DNA of 64,000 nucleotides. Source: Gracilibacillus ureilyticus (lineage in GTDB: Bacteria > Bacillota > Bacilli > Bacillales > Amphibacillaceae). Where the stretch lies: NCBI RefSeq assembly GCF_900111195.1, contig NZ_FOGL01000017.1, forward strand, positions 1 through 64,000. Direction: 5' to 3'. Within the stretch, counting starts at the first letter, position 1; each line of letters begins with the position of its first letter. This document shows positions 8,195 to 17,501 of the stretch, one piece after another. The notes beneath the pieces were generated by a model, which ran no database searches, was not told the DNA's origin, and was given only the letters and a program-made list of their open reading frames with translations. The translations under genes were made by a program, and so were the position numbers.

Positions 8195-8272
8195 TTAATT
8201 TCTTTCCATTCCTTCACCCATGCTATTATTTTTTGGCCCCAGTTTGGGCCCAGTTGGCCCCAAATTAGTGCA
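8195..8272 (-). pseudogene. C-terminal relic of a phage-type integrase
   Basis: On the minus strand, 25 codons end in tandem TAA stops. They contain a Gly-Pro/Lys repeat, TNLGPTGPKLGPK, typical of the extreme C-terminus of Gram-positive phage and ICE integrases. An in-frame stop lies immediately upstream and no further integrase is found. The relic lies about 40 bases beyond the rpsD terminator. This makes the intergenic region downstream of rpsD a likely former insertion point and marks the right edge of the island. Confidence 0.4.
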
Positions 8273-8308
8273 TTATCCTGCTTTATTTTGCAAAATGAAT
8301 TAAAACGA

Positions 8309-8352
8309 AAAAACCCCTGAAACGTTGATATAACAACATTTCAAGGGTTTTT
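8309..8352 (-). terminator. Terminator of rpsD
   Basis: A long hairpin (8309-8326 with about 8334-8350, with wobbles) has a T-tract on the minus strand. A run of T on the plus strand makes it possibly bidirectional. Confidence 0.8.
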
Positions 8353-8379
8353 ATTGCATTAAAATGCATAATGCTAATA

Positions 8380-8982
8380 TTAACGAGAGTAGAACTCAAC
8401 GATTAACGCTTCATTAATCTCAGCTGGTAACTCAGAACGCTCTGGGAAGCGAGTGTAAGTTCCTTCTAGTTTGTCAGCATCGAATGTAACATATTCTGGT
8501 GTGAATGTGTTAGCTTCAACTGCTTCAGTAATGATGTCAAGCTTTTGTGATTTTTCACGAACACCAATCACTTGACCTGGTTTTACTTCGTATGAAGGAA
8601 TGTCTACACGACTTCCATCAACAGTAATGTGACCATGGTTTACTAATTGACGTGCCTGACGACGAGTTCTTGCAAGACCGAGGCGGTATACAAGGTTATC
8701 AAGACGAGATTCAAGAAGAATCATGAAGTTCTCACCATGGATACCTTTTTGTTTACCAGCACGATCAAATAAGTTACGGAATTGACGTTCGTTTACTCCG
8801 TACATAAAACGTAGCTTTTGTTTTTCTTGTAATTGTAAACCATATTCAGATAGTTTACGACGTTGATTAGGTCCGTGTTGACCTGGTGCGTAAGGACGTT
8901 TGTCTAACTCCTTACCAGTACCTGTTAATGAGATACCAAGACGACGAGACTTTTTCCATACAGATCCTGTATAGCGAGCCAT
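8380..8982 (-). CDS. rpsD: 30S ribosomal protein S4
   Basis: This 200-residue S4 is the usual length. It binds 16S rRNA first during assembly of the 30S body and, in Bacillus, represses its own mRNA. The N-terminal [19 protein letters not shown] segment and the S4 RNA-binding domain ([22 protein letters not shown], about residues 91-112) are unmistakable. ATG 8982 has an AAAGGAGAAG Shine-Dalgarno. It is expressed alone: a sigma-A promoter at 9204-9232, a leader of over 200 bases, then a terminator. In B. subtilis tyrS lies downstream; here the accessory island occupies that position. Confidence 0.98.
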   Translation of the reverse strand: MARYTGSVWKKSRRLGISLTGTGKELDKRPYAPGQHGPNQRRKLSEYGLQLQEKQKLRFMYGVNERQFRNLFDRAGKQKGIHGENFMILLESRLDNLVYRLGLARTRRQARQLVNHGHITVDGSRVDIPSYEVKPGQVIGVREKSQKLDIITEAVEANTFTPEYVTFDADKLEGTYTRFPERSELPAEINEALIVEFYSR

Positions 8983-9198
8983 TGTGCATCTTCTCCTTTA
9001 TATATGAATTTTGCATAAAATAAGACAGTGTGTTCCCAATTCGTCAGCCATTTTGTTTTTCATGCATCCTCGCCCTAGTAGCAGAGAGTTACTCGATGCA
9101 CCTTAATTTCACAGAATGTGGCGGTAATCAGTTAGTGATCCGCTTTAAGGAACAAAATGGTCAGCCGGTGGTCCACATAGGCTACCTTTTTTACACAA
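8983..9198 (-). promoter_or_regulatory. Long rpsD leader, probable S4 autoregulatory RNA
   Basis: About 215 bases separate the predicted transcription start (about 9197) from the rpsD start. No real gene lies here. In B. subtilis, S4 binds its own mRNA leader to repress translation. Position, length and GC-richer blocks fit a homologous leader, but I could not fold it. The match is by context rather than by motif. Confidence 0.6.
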
Positions 9199-9203
9199 AC
9201 TCC

Positions 9204-9232
9204 ATTATATGATTATTTAAGAATGAAGTCAA
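9204..9232 (-). promoter_or_regulatory. rpsD sigma-A promoter
   Basis: On the minus strand, TTGACT (9227-9232) and TATAAT (9204-9209) are separated by exactly 17 bases. Confidence 0.85.
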
Positions 9233-9237
9233 TAGAT

Positions 9238-9717
9238 TTATATATATAGTTCCAGTGTCTTAACAAATTGCTCGAGATGGTCTTGGTCTATTTCATCAAA
9301 ACGGTTAGTAATCGGGCTGTCAATATCCAACACACCAAAAAGTTCGCCATCTCTCATTACAGGCATCACAATTTCTGACTGACTTGCCGCGTCACATGCA
9401 ATATGGCCAGGAAACTGATGAACATCCGCAACGAGTTGTGTTTTCTGTTCTGCTGCAGCAGTACCGCAGACTCCTTTACCGCTTTTGATCCGGACACATG
9501 CTGGCAAGCCCTGAAATGGACCGAGTACTAATTCATTATCTTTCCACAAATAAAAGCCAACCCAATTTACTTTTTCCAAAAACTGATTTAATAATGCCGA
9601 AGCATTTGCAAGATTAGCGATTGTATCTGATTCACCATGAAGTAATGCATCCAGCTGTTTAATGACAGTCTGGTAATTTTGCACTCTGTTTTCACTATAT
9701 GTTAGATTTTTAAACAT
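9238..9717 (-). CDS. GAF-domain free methionine-(R)-sulfoxide reductase (YtsP-like)
   Basis: The protein has 159 residues when started at ATG 9717, which has a GGAGG Shine-Dalgarno nine bases upstream. A longer frame to 9795 lacks this signal and would run across the likely promoter. It is a single GAF domain of the fRMsr class, reducing free Met-R-sulfoxide in the cytosol. The three family cysteines are present as C74, C84 and C108 within ACVRI, GVCGTAA and HIACDAAS. In B. subtilis ytsP also sits beside rpsD. Adjacent divergent ezrA keeps the same order. Enzyme assignment is from the conserved cysteines. Confidence 0.9.
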   Translation of the reverse strand: MFKNLTYSENRVQNYQTVIKQLDALLHGESDTIANLANASALLNQFLEKVNWVGFYLWKDNELVLGPFQGLPACVRIKSGKGVCGTAAAEQKTQLVADVHQFPGHIACDAASQSEIVMPVMRDGELFGVLDIDSPITNRFDEIDQDHLEQFVKTLELYI

Positions 9718-9765
9718 TTTTAATTTTCCTCCTATCTCCATAAGACAGTAGCAATTGGTGCAACT

Positions 9766-9795
9766 ATCATATACTAAAACAACAGAATTTGACAA
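9766..9795 (-). promoter_or_regulatory. Candidate promoter of the fRMsr gene
   Basis: On the minus strand, TTGTCA (9790-9795) and TATGAT (9766-9771) are separated by 18 bases. The position supports the shorter start of the downstream gene. Confidence 0.5.
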
Positions 9796-9964
9796 ATATC
9801 ATGAATATCTGAAGGATTTTGCATGTATTATTCAATAAATATACAAAATTCATAGCAAAAAAGGCGTGAAACATGATATTATAACTTTACATACAAAAGT
9901 CGCATATATTTTCACAAAATGACAGATTTGAATATATATAGTTGTTTTAGTAGGAGGATATGAA

Positions 9965-11668
9965 ATGGAATTTGTGATCGGTGGAATATTAATCATTATC
10001 ACACTAATGATAGTTGGGCTGATTCTAAGACGAAAAGTCTATGACCAGGTTGATCGTCTGGAAGAATGGAAAATGAACATCATGAGTCGAAATGTGACAG
10101 CAGAATTAGGGAAAATAAAGCAGCTGAACTTATTAGGTGAAACGCAGGAGAAATTTGAAAAATGGAAAGAAGAATGGGATAACATTGTTACCAAAACACT
10201 TCCCGATATGGAAGAGGATTTGTTAGATGTTGAGGAATTGGCAAATCGATTCAATATTCCTGCGGCTAAAAAAAGACTAATATTAATCGAACAATCATTA
10301 CAAAGTATTGATGAAAGCATCGATCAAATATTTAAAGATTTGGAACATTTATTAGACTCTGAAAAATATACAAAGGAACAGATTGACATAATTGGTCCGC
10401 AATTAAAGGATTTGAAGAAATATCTTTTACATAATCGAACACAATTCGGAAAAGCGGAGTTATTCTTTGAACAGAAATTAACAAAGCTGGAAAAGAAACT
10501 GGAATCTCATCATGAACTGGAAGAAGGCGGGAATTACCTTGCGGCACAGCAAATGATTGATGAATTAAAAGAAGAGATGCGTGGGTTAGATGAAGAGCTT
10601 AGTGTATTTCCTGAACTTTATCGTAAATGTAAAAAAACACTCCCGGAACAAATGAAAGAACTGCTGCGTGAAATGTCAGAAATGGCGGAAGAAGGACTCC
10701 GTGTGGAACAGTTTGGGTTTGAGAAAGAATTAAAACAATATGAAAACATGCTGAAAGAAACGATATTTAACCTGGAGAACGGTGAGATGTCAGATGCTGA
10801 TGAAACATTGGAGCAAATGGAGATTCGATTAAATGAAATGGTGGTATTGTTAGAAAAAGAAGAAACTTCTAAATCAATTGTAGAAAATGAACTTCCAAAG
10901 CTGAAAAATAAAACAGATGAACTAAATAATGCATATTTGCTATTAAAACAGGAGATTAATGAATTACAAAAAACTTATTATATTGAGTCAGCAGATTTAG
11001 AAATGTTTTTAAGTATTGAAAAGTGGCTGGATAAACTTGACAGCCAGTTTGATCAGATGGAAAGAGATTATGAAATGAGAACAAGCCATCATTTGGATAT
11101 AAAGGAAAGATTAGATAACTTCCTGGAGGATGTTAAGAAACTGGAGCAGGCACAGACAGAATTCTACGAAAAAGTCCGTGATTTAAGAAAAGATGAAGTG
11201 GAAGCAGTAGAAATGATCACTGATTTAAAACGTGATCTAAGCAATACGAATAAACAGCTAATGAAAAGTAATATTCCAGGTGTACCTTCTTCTTTGTTAA
11301 ACTTATTGGATGAATCAACCGATAAATGTGAGGTAGTATTAAGCAGCCTGCAAAAACATCCACTGGATATGGCAAAAGTACAGCACAGTTTAGATGAAGC
11401 AAGAAAATCTGTCTCCAACTTCGTGAATCAGACAACTATGTTATTAGATCAGGCAAGACTTGTAGAGGTAGCGATTCAGTATGGTAATCGGTACAGAAGA
11501 AACCATCCTGTTCTTGCAGCCCAATTAAGAGAAGCAGAGGCCTTATTCCGTAATTATAAATATGAAGCAGCACTTGAAATGGCTGTCAGAGCAATAGAAG
11601 AAATTGATGACCAGGCAATGAAAAAAATTGAACAGCTTGATGAACACTATCAAGAGATGTTAAGTTAA
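9965..11668 (+). CDS. ezrA: Septation ring formation regulator EzrA
   Basis: This 567-residue protein is close to the usual 562-570. One N-terminal transmembrane helix (about residues 3-21) anchors it, and the rest is long spectrin-like coiled coil in the cytosol. EzrA restrains FtsZ assembly at inappropriate sites and recruits division and cell-wall proteins at midcell. Characteristic repeats of acidic heptads and the C-terminal AIQYGNRYRR...AAQLREAE patch (the QNR-like region) are visible at about 500-530. ATG 9965 follows a GGAGGATAT site. It is divergent from the fRMsr gene, as in Bacillus. Confidence 0.97.
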   Translation: MEFVIGGILIIITLMIVGLILRRKVYDQVDRLEEWKMNIMSRNVTAELGKIKQLNLLGETQEKFEKWKEEWDNIVTKTLPDMEEDLLDVEELANRFNIPAAKKRLILIEQSLQSIDESIDQIFKDLEHLLDSEKYTKEQIDIIGPQLKDLKKYLLHNRTQFGKAELFFEQKLTKLEKKLESHHELEEGGNYLAAQQMIDELKEEMRGLDEELSVFPELYRKCKKTLPEQMKELLREMSEMAEEGLRVEQFGFEKELKQYENMLKETIFNLENGEMSDADETLEQMEIRLNEMVVLLEKEETSKSIVENELPKLKNKTDELNNAYLLLKQEINELQKTYYIESADLEMFLSIEKWLDKLDSQFDQMERDYEMRTSHHLDIKERLDNFLEDVKKLEQAQTEFYEKVRDLRKDEVEAVEMITDLKRDLSNTNKQLMKSNIPGVPSSLLNLLDESTDKCEVVLSSLQKHPLDMAKVQHSLDEARKSVSNFVNQTTMLLDQARLVEVAIQYGNRYRRNHPVLAAQLREAEALFRNYKYEAALEMAVRAIEEIDDQAMKKIEQLDEHYQEMLS

Positions 11669-11686
11669 AGGAAGGTATTAGACATC

Positions 11687-12031
11687 ATGAAATGGTTGGC
11701 AGGAGTATTATGTATAATTACTTTAACTGTGTGGGGCGGAGTTATATGGACAATTGCCGGAATGACAGCAACAGCTTCTGATCCGGCAGCTAATCATGTC
11801 TCCATTGATATGGAAATGACGCGAAAAGTAACGGTGAGCAATTACTTTCGACTTCCTCCGGTGCATGAGGAAGAAAGTCAGTTCGCGTCCGATAATAATG
11901 AAAATACTAAGCAGGAGCGAACTGCAGGCAATACATTGGAACAGTATATCGGACAAGTAAATCCGGACGAATCTGTTTCGATTGACACACTATTAGAAGA
12001 ATTAGGGATTGAAACTGTTGCTGTAAAATAA
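11687..12031 (+). CDS. Hypothetical membrane-anchored or secreted small protein
   Basis: This 114-residue protein lies 18 bases after ezrA and is probably co-transcribed with it. An N-terminal hydrophobic helix (about residues 4-26) is a signal anchor or an uncleaved signal peptide. The remainder is acidic and low in complexity, and probably sits outside the membrane. I do not recognise the family. Its position next to ezrA makes a cell-envelope or division link possible, but that is only context. A strong terminator follows. Confidence 0.7.
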   Translation: MKWLAGVLCIITLTVWGGVIWTIAGMTATASDPAANHVSIDMEMTRKVTVSNYFRLPPVHEEESQFASDNNENTKQERTAGNTLEQYIGQVNPDESVSIDTLLEELGIETVAVK

Positions 12032-12049
12032 TTTGATATGAAAATAACT

Positions 12050-12094
12050 ATAACACCCTGTTTTAATTTTTTTTAAACAGGGTGTTATCTTTTG
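12050..12094 (+). terminator. Terminator of the ezrA unit
   Basis: A perfect 14-bp stem (12050-12063 with 12075-12088), with T-rich sequence both in the loop and after the stem. Confidence 0.85.
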
Positions 12095-12110
12095 AAATAA
12101 TAAAACTGGT

Positions 12111-12138
12111 TTGCAGTATGATAAAAATATGATACGAT
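12111..12138 (+). promoter_or_regulatory. Candidate sigma-A promoter of the cysteine desulfurase-thiI operon
   Basis: TTGCAG (12111-12116) and TACGAT (12133-12138) are separated by 16 bases, about 30 bases upstream of the ATG. Confidence 0.6.
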
Positions 12139-12170
12139 ATTTCGGATGGTAAAGGAAAAAGAGGGATAGT

Positions 12171-13313
12171 ATGATTTATTTAGACAATAGCGCAACTACG
12201 AAACCAGACCCAGATGTCTTGCACAGTTTCCAGCAAGTTGCTACACATTATTTTGGTAATCCGTCATCACTTCATAGTTTAGGGATGGATGCTGAACGAT
12301 TGTTAAGAAAGGCTCGGGAACAAGCTGGTGGAATATTACATGTAAATCCGACTGAAATTGTTTTTACTTCAGGAGGAACAGAGGGGAATAATTTAGCGAT
12401 TAAGGGTATTGCACTTGCCCATCAAAATAGAGGGAAACATATTATTACAACATCTGTAGAACATCCATCAGTGATTGAAGCATGTGAAGGATTAAAGCAA
12501 TTAGGCTTTGAGATCACTTATTTACCTGTTGACAGTGATGGAAGAGTTCATGTGAAAGATGTAAAAAATGCCATCACAGAGAAAACTATTCTGGTCTCTG
12601 TTATGCATGTTAATAATGAGATTGGGACAATTCAACCAATTCAGGAAATTGGTCAATTGTTAAGCGATTATCCTAAAATTTTCTTTCACGTTGACCATGT
12701 GCAAGGTTTTGCAAAAGTACCATTAAATATGAATGAGGCCAAAATTGATCTATGCACGATTTCGGGCCATAAAATACATGGACTTAAAGGAACAGGATTA
12801 CTGTATGTGAAGCATGGAATCAAATTGTTCTCTTTAGCACATGGCGGTGGTCAGGAAGCGGATATTCGTTCTGGAACAGAAAATGTTCCGGGAATTGTTG
12901 GCTTAGTAAAAGCAATGCGTCTTGCTAATGATAGATATTACAAGGAAATTGATAAATTATTTGATCTGAAACATTATTTAATGAAAGCACTTAGTAAGAA
13001 CAGGAGAATAGAGATTAATACACCTGAAAGGGAAAGTGCACCACATATTGTGCATTTTTCAGTTCCTGGATTCAAACCGGAAGTTGTCATACATGCATTA
13101 GAAGAAAAAGATATCTATATATCGACAAAATCAGCATGCTCTTCTAAAAGTGCTGACGAAAGCCAAGTTCTGGCAGCGTGTGGAAAAAGTTACGATAATG
13201 CTGCATCAGGTTTAAGGGTTAGCATGTCTTTTGATACAACAGCCTATGAAATTGACAAATTTATAACAGAACTTACGACAGTATTAGATAAATTAAGTAA
13301 AGTAATGGGGTAG
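12171..13313 (+). CDS. nifZ: Cysteine desulfurase paired with ThiI (NifZ-type)
   Basis: This 380-residue PLP enzyme converts cysteine to alanine and passes persulfide sulfur to ThiI for 4-thiouridine synthesis in tRNA, as shown for the B. subtilis nifZ-thiI pair. The PLP lysine is K201 in SGHKIHGLKG and the catalytic cysteine is C323 in STKSACSSKS, on a short mobile loop. The N-terminal MIYLDNSATTKP is the standard class V aminotransferase start. It lies 7 bases upstream of thiI, so the two form an operon. The NifS/IscS group assignment is certain; the specific nifZ label rests on the pairing. Confidence 0.95.
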   Translation: MIYLDNSATTKPDPDVLHSFQQVATHYFGNPSSLHSLGMDAERLLRKAREQAGGILHVNPTEIVFTSGGTEGNNLAIKGIALAHQNRGKHIITTSVEHPSVIEACEGLKQLGFEITYLPVDSDGRVHVKDVKNAITEKTILVSVMHVNNEIGTIQPIQEIGQLLSDYPKIFFHVDHVQGFAKVPLNMNEAKIDLCTISGHKIHGLKGTGLLYVKHGIKLFSLAHGGGQEADIRSGTENVPGIVGLVKAMRLANDRYYKEIDKLFDLKHYLMKALSKNRRIEINTPERESAPHIVHFSVPGFKPEVVIHALEEKDIYISTKSACSSKSADESQVLAACGKSYDNAASGLRVSMSFDTTAYEIDKFITELTTVLDKLSKVMG

Positions 13314-13320
13314 ATAAATT

Positions 13321-14520
13321 ATGCAGTACGATCATATAGTTATACGCTACGGGGAATTATCCTTAAAAGGAAGAAATCGCAAGCTTTTCACCACACAGCT
13401 CCAGCAAAATGTAATTTCAGCAATTAGAGAATTTCCGAATACACGGGTACAAAAGAAGCGAGATCGAATGTATATCGTGCTAAATGGTGAAAATCCTGAG
13501 CCAATTATGGAAAGATGCCGGTATATCTTTGGTATACAGAGTTTAAGTCTTGCCATAAAAGTAGAGAATGATGAAGAGAAGATTAAAGAAAATGCATTAG
13601 CACTTTTGAAGCAAGCCAATCCAACTACATTTAAGGTGACAACAAGAAGATCTTTTAAAGATTTTCCGATAGGGTCCCAGCAGTTTAATCAAGTACTTGG
13701 TGGTTATCTGTTAGTCAACACGGAAAATATTACGGTAGATGTCCACAATCCTGATCTGGAAATTGTCGTCGATATACGTGAGGATGCGACTTATCTAACT
13801 TCTGCTAAAATACTTGGAGCAGGAGGGCTGCCTGTTGGTTCATCAGGTAAGTCTCTATTATTATTGTCAGGCGGGATTGACAGTCCCGTAGCTGGATATC
13901 AGGCAATGAAGCGCGGTGTGGAATTAGAAGCAATTCATTTCCACTCACCTCCATATACAAGTGAAAGAGCGAAGGAAAAGGTACTGGACCTTGCAGAGAA
14001 GCTTACCTATTACGGGAAAAGTATTAAAGTCCATATCATTCCTTTTACTGCATTACAGCAAAAAATTCATCGTGAAGTTCCACATGGTTACTCGATGACA
14101 GTGATGAGAAGAATGATGATGAGAATTAGTGAAGCAGTAGCTCAGAAAGAAAATATCTTATCGTTAATTACAGGAGAGAGTCTTGGGCAAGTGGCGAGTC
14201 AGACAATGGAGAGTATGCATGCAATTAATGCTGTAACGAACTATCCTGTTATTCGTCCGCTTGTTGCAATGAATAAAGATGAAATTATTGCCATTTCTCA
14301 ACAAATTAACATGTATTCTATTTCAATTCGGCCATATGAGGATTGCTGTACGGTTTTTGTTCCGCGATCACCTAAAACTAAGCCTAGATTAGAGAAAGTG
14401 GAACAATTTGAAAATGCAATAGATTTCAGCCAGGACATTGAAGATATATTAAATAATATAGAAACTGTTACAATATCAGCTGATAATCAATCATCTGATC
14501 AGTTAGATGATTTACTGTAA
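13321..14520 (+). CDS. thiI: tRNA 4-thiouridine synthetase ThiI
   Basis: This 399-residue protein has an N-terminal ferredoxin-like and THUMP RNA-binding region (about 1-165) and a PP-loop adenylation domain with SGGIDS at residues 183-188. There is no C-terminal rhodanese domain, which is normal for Bacillus-type ThiI and explains the need for the dedicated desulfurase upstream. It adenylates U8 of tRNA for sulfur transfer. The start at ATG 13321 gives MQYDHIVIRYGELSLKGRNR, the family N-terminus. Confidence 0.97.
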   Translation: MQYDHIVIRYGELSLKGRNRKLFTTQLQQNVISAIREFPNTRVQKKRDRMYIVLNGENPEPIMERCRYIFGIQSLSLAIKVENDEEKIKENALALLKQANPTTFKVTTRRSFKDFPIGSQQFNQVLGGYLLVNTENITVDVHNPDLEIVVDIREDATYLTSAKILGAGGLPVGSSGKSLLLLSGGIDSPVAGYQAMKRGVELEAIHFHSPPYTSERAKEKVLDLAEKLTYYGKSIKVHIIPFTALQQKIHREVPHGYSMTVMRRMMMRISEAVAQKENILSLITGESLGQVASQTMESMHAINAVTNYPVIRPLVAMNKDEIIAISQQINMYSISIRPYEDCCTVFVPRSPKTKPRLEKVEQFENAIDFSQDIEDILNNIETVTISADNQSSDQLDDLL

Positions 14521-14638
14521 GTAGTTAAACACTTATAACACGATTTTGGTTTTATTAACAAGAACTACCATTGTTTTATATGCATGTTATCACTGACTTT
14601 CGAGCAAGATACTATTGTACGAAGAGGAGGTGAATATC

Positions 14639-14854
14639 ATGGCAAATAACAACAGCTCAAACTCAAATCAACTATTAGTTCCTGGAGCAAATCAAGCATT
14701 AGATCAAATGAAAGTTGAGATCGCACAAGAATTTGGCGTAAACTTAGGTGCTGATACTACTTCTCGTGCAAATGGTTCAGTTGGTGGAGAGATTACTAAA
14801 CGTCTAGTACAAGTAGCTCAACAACAACTAAGCGGTACACAAGTAAACCAATAA
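14639..14854 (+). CDS. Alpha/beta-type small acid-soluble spore protein
   Basis: This 71-residue SASP coats and protects spore DNA. Start ATG 14639 has a textbook GAGGAGGTGA Shine-Dalgarno. The GPR protease site region ([10 protein letters not shown]) and the second conserved block ([16 protein letters not shown]) are both intact. An Asn/Ser/Gln-rich N-terminus is typical. Transcription in the forespore by sigma-G is expected; CATGTTA at 14583-14589 could be the -10, but I could not find a clear -35. As in B. subtilis sspA, it lies directly downstream of thiI. A terminator follows closely. Confidence 0.96.
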   Translation: MANNNSSNSNQLLVPGANQALDQMKVEIAQEFGVNLGADTTSRANGSVGGEITKRLVQVAQQQLSGTQVNQ

Positions 14855-14868
14855 TAATGAAATAAACC

Positions 14869-14903
14869 AAAAGGGTAGTGTGTAAAAGCACTATCCTTTT
14901 CTT
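14869..14903 (+). terminator. Terminator of the SASP gene
   Basis: A 12-bp stem (14869-14880 with 14889-14900, one G-T wobble) ends in TTTTCTTT. Confidence 0.85.
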
Positions 14904-14967
14904 TGTGATCTGTTTCTGCTATCTTATTAACAACTTCAATATTATAGTACTAGAAGGGTGAAAACAG

Positions 14968-16557
14968 ATGGGGACATTGTGGTTCGGTGGAAAAATATAT
15001 ACAATGAAACATGCTTCAGATACAGTAGAAGCTGTTTATACTGAAAAAGGAATGATCATTGCTGCAGGGAGCATGTCAGAATTAAAAAGTATTTATCATG
15101 ATAAGATAGACGAAACTTGTGATTTAAAAGGAAATGTAATGTACCCTGGCTTTGTAGACAGTCATTTACATATCATTGGTCACGGGGAAAAACTTTTACA
15201 TGTAGATTTATCCGCGATGAAGTCAGCAGATGAAGTACTGGGAGCTATATCATATAAAGTAAATGAACTTGAGAATGGTGAATGGCTGGTTGCAGAGGGA
15301 TGGAATGAAAATAACTGGACAGATAAACGGATTATAGATAAAAGAGAATTAGATGAATTGTCAAAAGACATTCCAATTATCCTGACGAGAATATGCCGTC
15401 ATGCTGTGATTGTTAATTCGAAGGCATTGGAAATAGCCAACATTAGCAATTCTTCCAAAGACCCTCAGGGAGGAAGAATTATTCGTGATAAAGAGGGAGC
15501 CCCTACTGGATACTTGCTTGACCAGGCACAGGAACTTGTTAAGGACGTGATGCCAACAATATCCCAGAGAATGCTGGAGAAAACAACGGAAACGGCAATA
15601 AAGGATCTTCTCAGCAAAGGATTAGTCGGCGGCCATACAGAAGACTTGGCATATTACAATGGATTTGAGCCGACTTTAAAAGCTTATCAAGCAATTTTAC
15701 CTGACAAATATAAATTCCGTGCCCATTTATTAGTCCATCATTCAGTTTTTGATTGCATGAAGGAAGCAGGCTTAAGTTACGGTGATGGAGGAGAATATAC
15801 GACATTAGGTGCAATGAAAATATTTTCTGATGGAGCGTTGGGTGGGAGAACTGCATGGTTAAGTGAGCCTTATGAGGACGACCCGGATAATTTCGGAATT
15901 CCGATCCATTCCGAAGCTGGATTAGAGGCATTAATCAACCAGGCCAGGGAGTTAAATCATCCAGTAGCTGTTCATGCAATTGGTGATAAAGCAGTCTGGC
16001 AAGTTGCTGAATTACTGAAGAAATATCCACTTAACAATAATCTGCGCGACCGGATTATCCATGCACAGATTGTGAATGATAAGGTATTAGATCTATTAAA
16101 GGAAATTGATGCTGTCCTTGATATACAACCAACATTTGTTTCTTCAGATTTCCCTTGGGTAATTGATCGGATTGGAGAAAAACGTGCCATCAGATCCTAT
16201 CCGTGGAAAACTTTTTTACGTGAAAATATTAAGTGTGCAGCCGGATCGGACGCACCGATTGAAGAAGTCAGCCCGTTAAAAGGCATCCACTCCTTTGTTA
16301 CCAGACAATCATATATAGATGGGGACGTTTACGGTCAGGATGAGCAGCTGACGATGTATGAGGCAATTTCCCTTTACACAAAAGGCAGTGCCTATGTCAT
16401 AAACCATGAACATGACCGGGGAGTTATTGATAAGGGATATGTGGCAGACTTCACTATACTGGAAGAAGATCTTTTTACAACAGAACATGACAAAATAGAT
16501 CAGATCAAGGTCACAGGAACCATTGTGGCAGGTGAATGGATGTATGATAACAGATAG
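14968..16557 (+). CDS. Metal-dependent amidohydrolase (YtcJ-like)
   Basis: This 529-residue member of the amidohydrolase superfamily is in the YtcJ/amidohydrolase-3 group. The metal-binding DSHLHIIGHG motif lies near residue 64. Other pieces are GDKAVWQ with its preceding His, HAQIV, and GSDAPIEEVSPLKGI near residue 420, where the catalytic Asp is expected. The final strand region VADFTILEEDLF is the usual closing beta-sandwich. It is cytosolic with no signal peptide. Substrate unknown. It stands alone between terminators. Shine-Dalgarno GAAGGGTG precedes ATG 14968. Confidence 0.92.
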   Translation: MGTLWFGGKIYTMKHASDTVEAVYTEKGMIIAAGSMSELKSIYHDKIDETCDLKGNVMYPGFVDSHLHIIGHGEKLLHVDLSAMKSADEVLGAISYKVNELENGEWLVAEGWNENNWTDKRIIDKRELDELSKDIPIILTRICRHAVIVNSKALEIANISNSSKDPQGGRIIRDKEGAPTGYLLDQAQELVKDVMPTISQRMLEKTTETAIKDLLSKGLVGGHTEDLAYYNGFEPTLKAYQAILPDKYKFRAHLLVHHSVFDCMKEAGLSYGDGGEYTTLGAMKIFSDGALGGRTAWLSEPYEDDPDNFGIPIHSEAGLEALINQARELNHPVAVHAIGDKAVWQVAELLKKYPLNNNLRDRIIHAQIVNDKVLDLLKEIDAVLDIQPTFVSSDFPWVIDRIGEKRAIRSYPWKTFLRENIKCAAGSDAPIEEVSPLKGIHSFVTRQSYIDGDVYGQDEQLTMYEAISLYTKGSAYVINHEHDRGVIDKGYVADFTILEEDLFTTEHDKIDQIKVTGTIVAGEWMYDNR

Positions 16558-16608
16558 AGCCAAAAGACAGCAATTACGATACGAAGTTTCAAATAACAAA
16601 AACATAAT

Positions 16609-16648
16609 AAAATTCTCATGAACGGGATGTTCATGAGAATTTTATTTT
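16609..16648. terminator. Bidirectional terminator between the amidohydrolase and NAD kinase genes
   Basis: A perfect 15-bp stem (16609-16623 with 16629-16643) has T-rich sequence on both strands, serving two convergent genes. Confidence 0.9.
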
Positions 16649-16700
16649 ACTAATTATCAGTTTTTATCTTTCCGGGCTGTAAGGAGGTTCTGGTTACAGT

Positions 16701-17501
16701 TTATAAGAATGTTCGTTTCACTCTGTCCCAGAACGAGTTATTTTTAAGCTTCACTGTTTTAATCCGTTTATCACTAAGTTGTATAGTAATGGTCTTAATG
16801 TTCCTGATGGAATACGCTTCATTATCTAAGCCAATAATCGGGTAATCATTTCCATCCTGAATTACTTCAATTCGAAGTGTCCGATCCTGATTCAGTATAA
16901 AAGAAGACCCTAATGTCCGGTAACGGTTATTATTAATGGAAGCAAGCTCAGATACTTGGAAACATGGTATTTTCGGATCAATAACAGCACCGGTAGTTGA
17001 CTTGTTATAACCTGTACTGCCAGTAGGTGTAGCGACAATTAAGCCATCTCCACGGAACCTTTCAAAATGGTCTCCATCTATGTATACATCCATCACGATC
17101 GTTTTAATAATTGCAGAACGGATAGCTGCTTCATTTAAACAATGAAAAGTAGATTCACCGTTAATGGTAACATCAACCATAGGAAAGCGGCGAACTTCAA
17201 GTGAGTTGTCTTCCATAGCATTAATCATGTCTACATAGCGGTCCAGTTGGAAGTCACAGTATAATCCTGCTTCATCTTCTTTCGTAATACCTACATACAG
17301 ACAATCCTGTCTAAACTCTGTATGACGTACCGCTTGTAAGAATTCCCCATCACCACCAACACTTACAATGATGTTAGCATCTTTAAAGTCATCAACAATT
17401 CGGAATCCACTTTTCTCAATATCTTCAAATACTGTCGAAAGCTTATCTTCTAGTTCATCACTTTTTGCATAGTAAAAAAACACATTTTTTCGATTACTCA
17501 T
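16701..17501 (-). CDS. ppnK: NAD kinase (YtdI/NadK2-like)
   Basis: This 266-residue enzyme phosphorylates NAD to NADP with ATP or polyphosphate. The GGDG signature is at residues 49-52 followed by EFLQAVR, and the NE...AIR and GDGLIVATPTGSTGYN blocks complete the family fold. Bacilli usually carry two NAD kinases; position beside ytfI and the amidohydrolase points to the YtdI one. ATG 17501 has a GGAGG site. It is divergent from ytfI-gerW. Confidence 0.95.
   Translation of the reverse strand: MSNRKNVFFYYAKSDELEDKLSTVFEDIEKSGFRIVDDFKDANIIVSVGGDGEFLQAVRHTEFRQDCLYVGITKEDEAGLYCDFQLDRYVDMINAMEDNSLEVRRFPMVDVTINGESTFHCLNEAAIRSAIIKTIVMDVYIDGDHFERFRGDGLIVATPTGSTGYNKSTTGAVIDPKIPCFQVSELASINNNRYRTLGSSFILNQDRTLRIEVIQDGNDYPIIGLDNEAYSIRNIKTITIQLSDKRIKTVKLKNNSFWDRVKRTFL

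Noticed and set aside
9030-9212. A 60-codon plus-strand frame opposite the rpsD leader
   Set aside because: It lies over the rpsD promoter and leader on the other strand and has no ribosome site.
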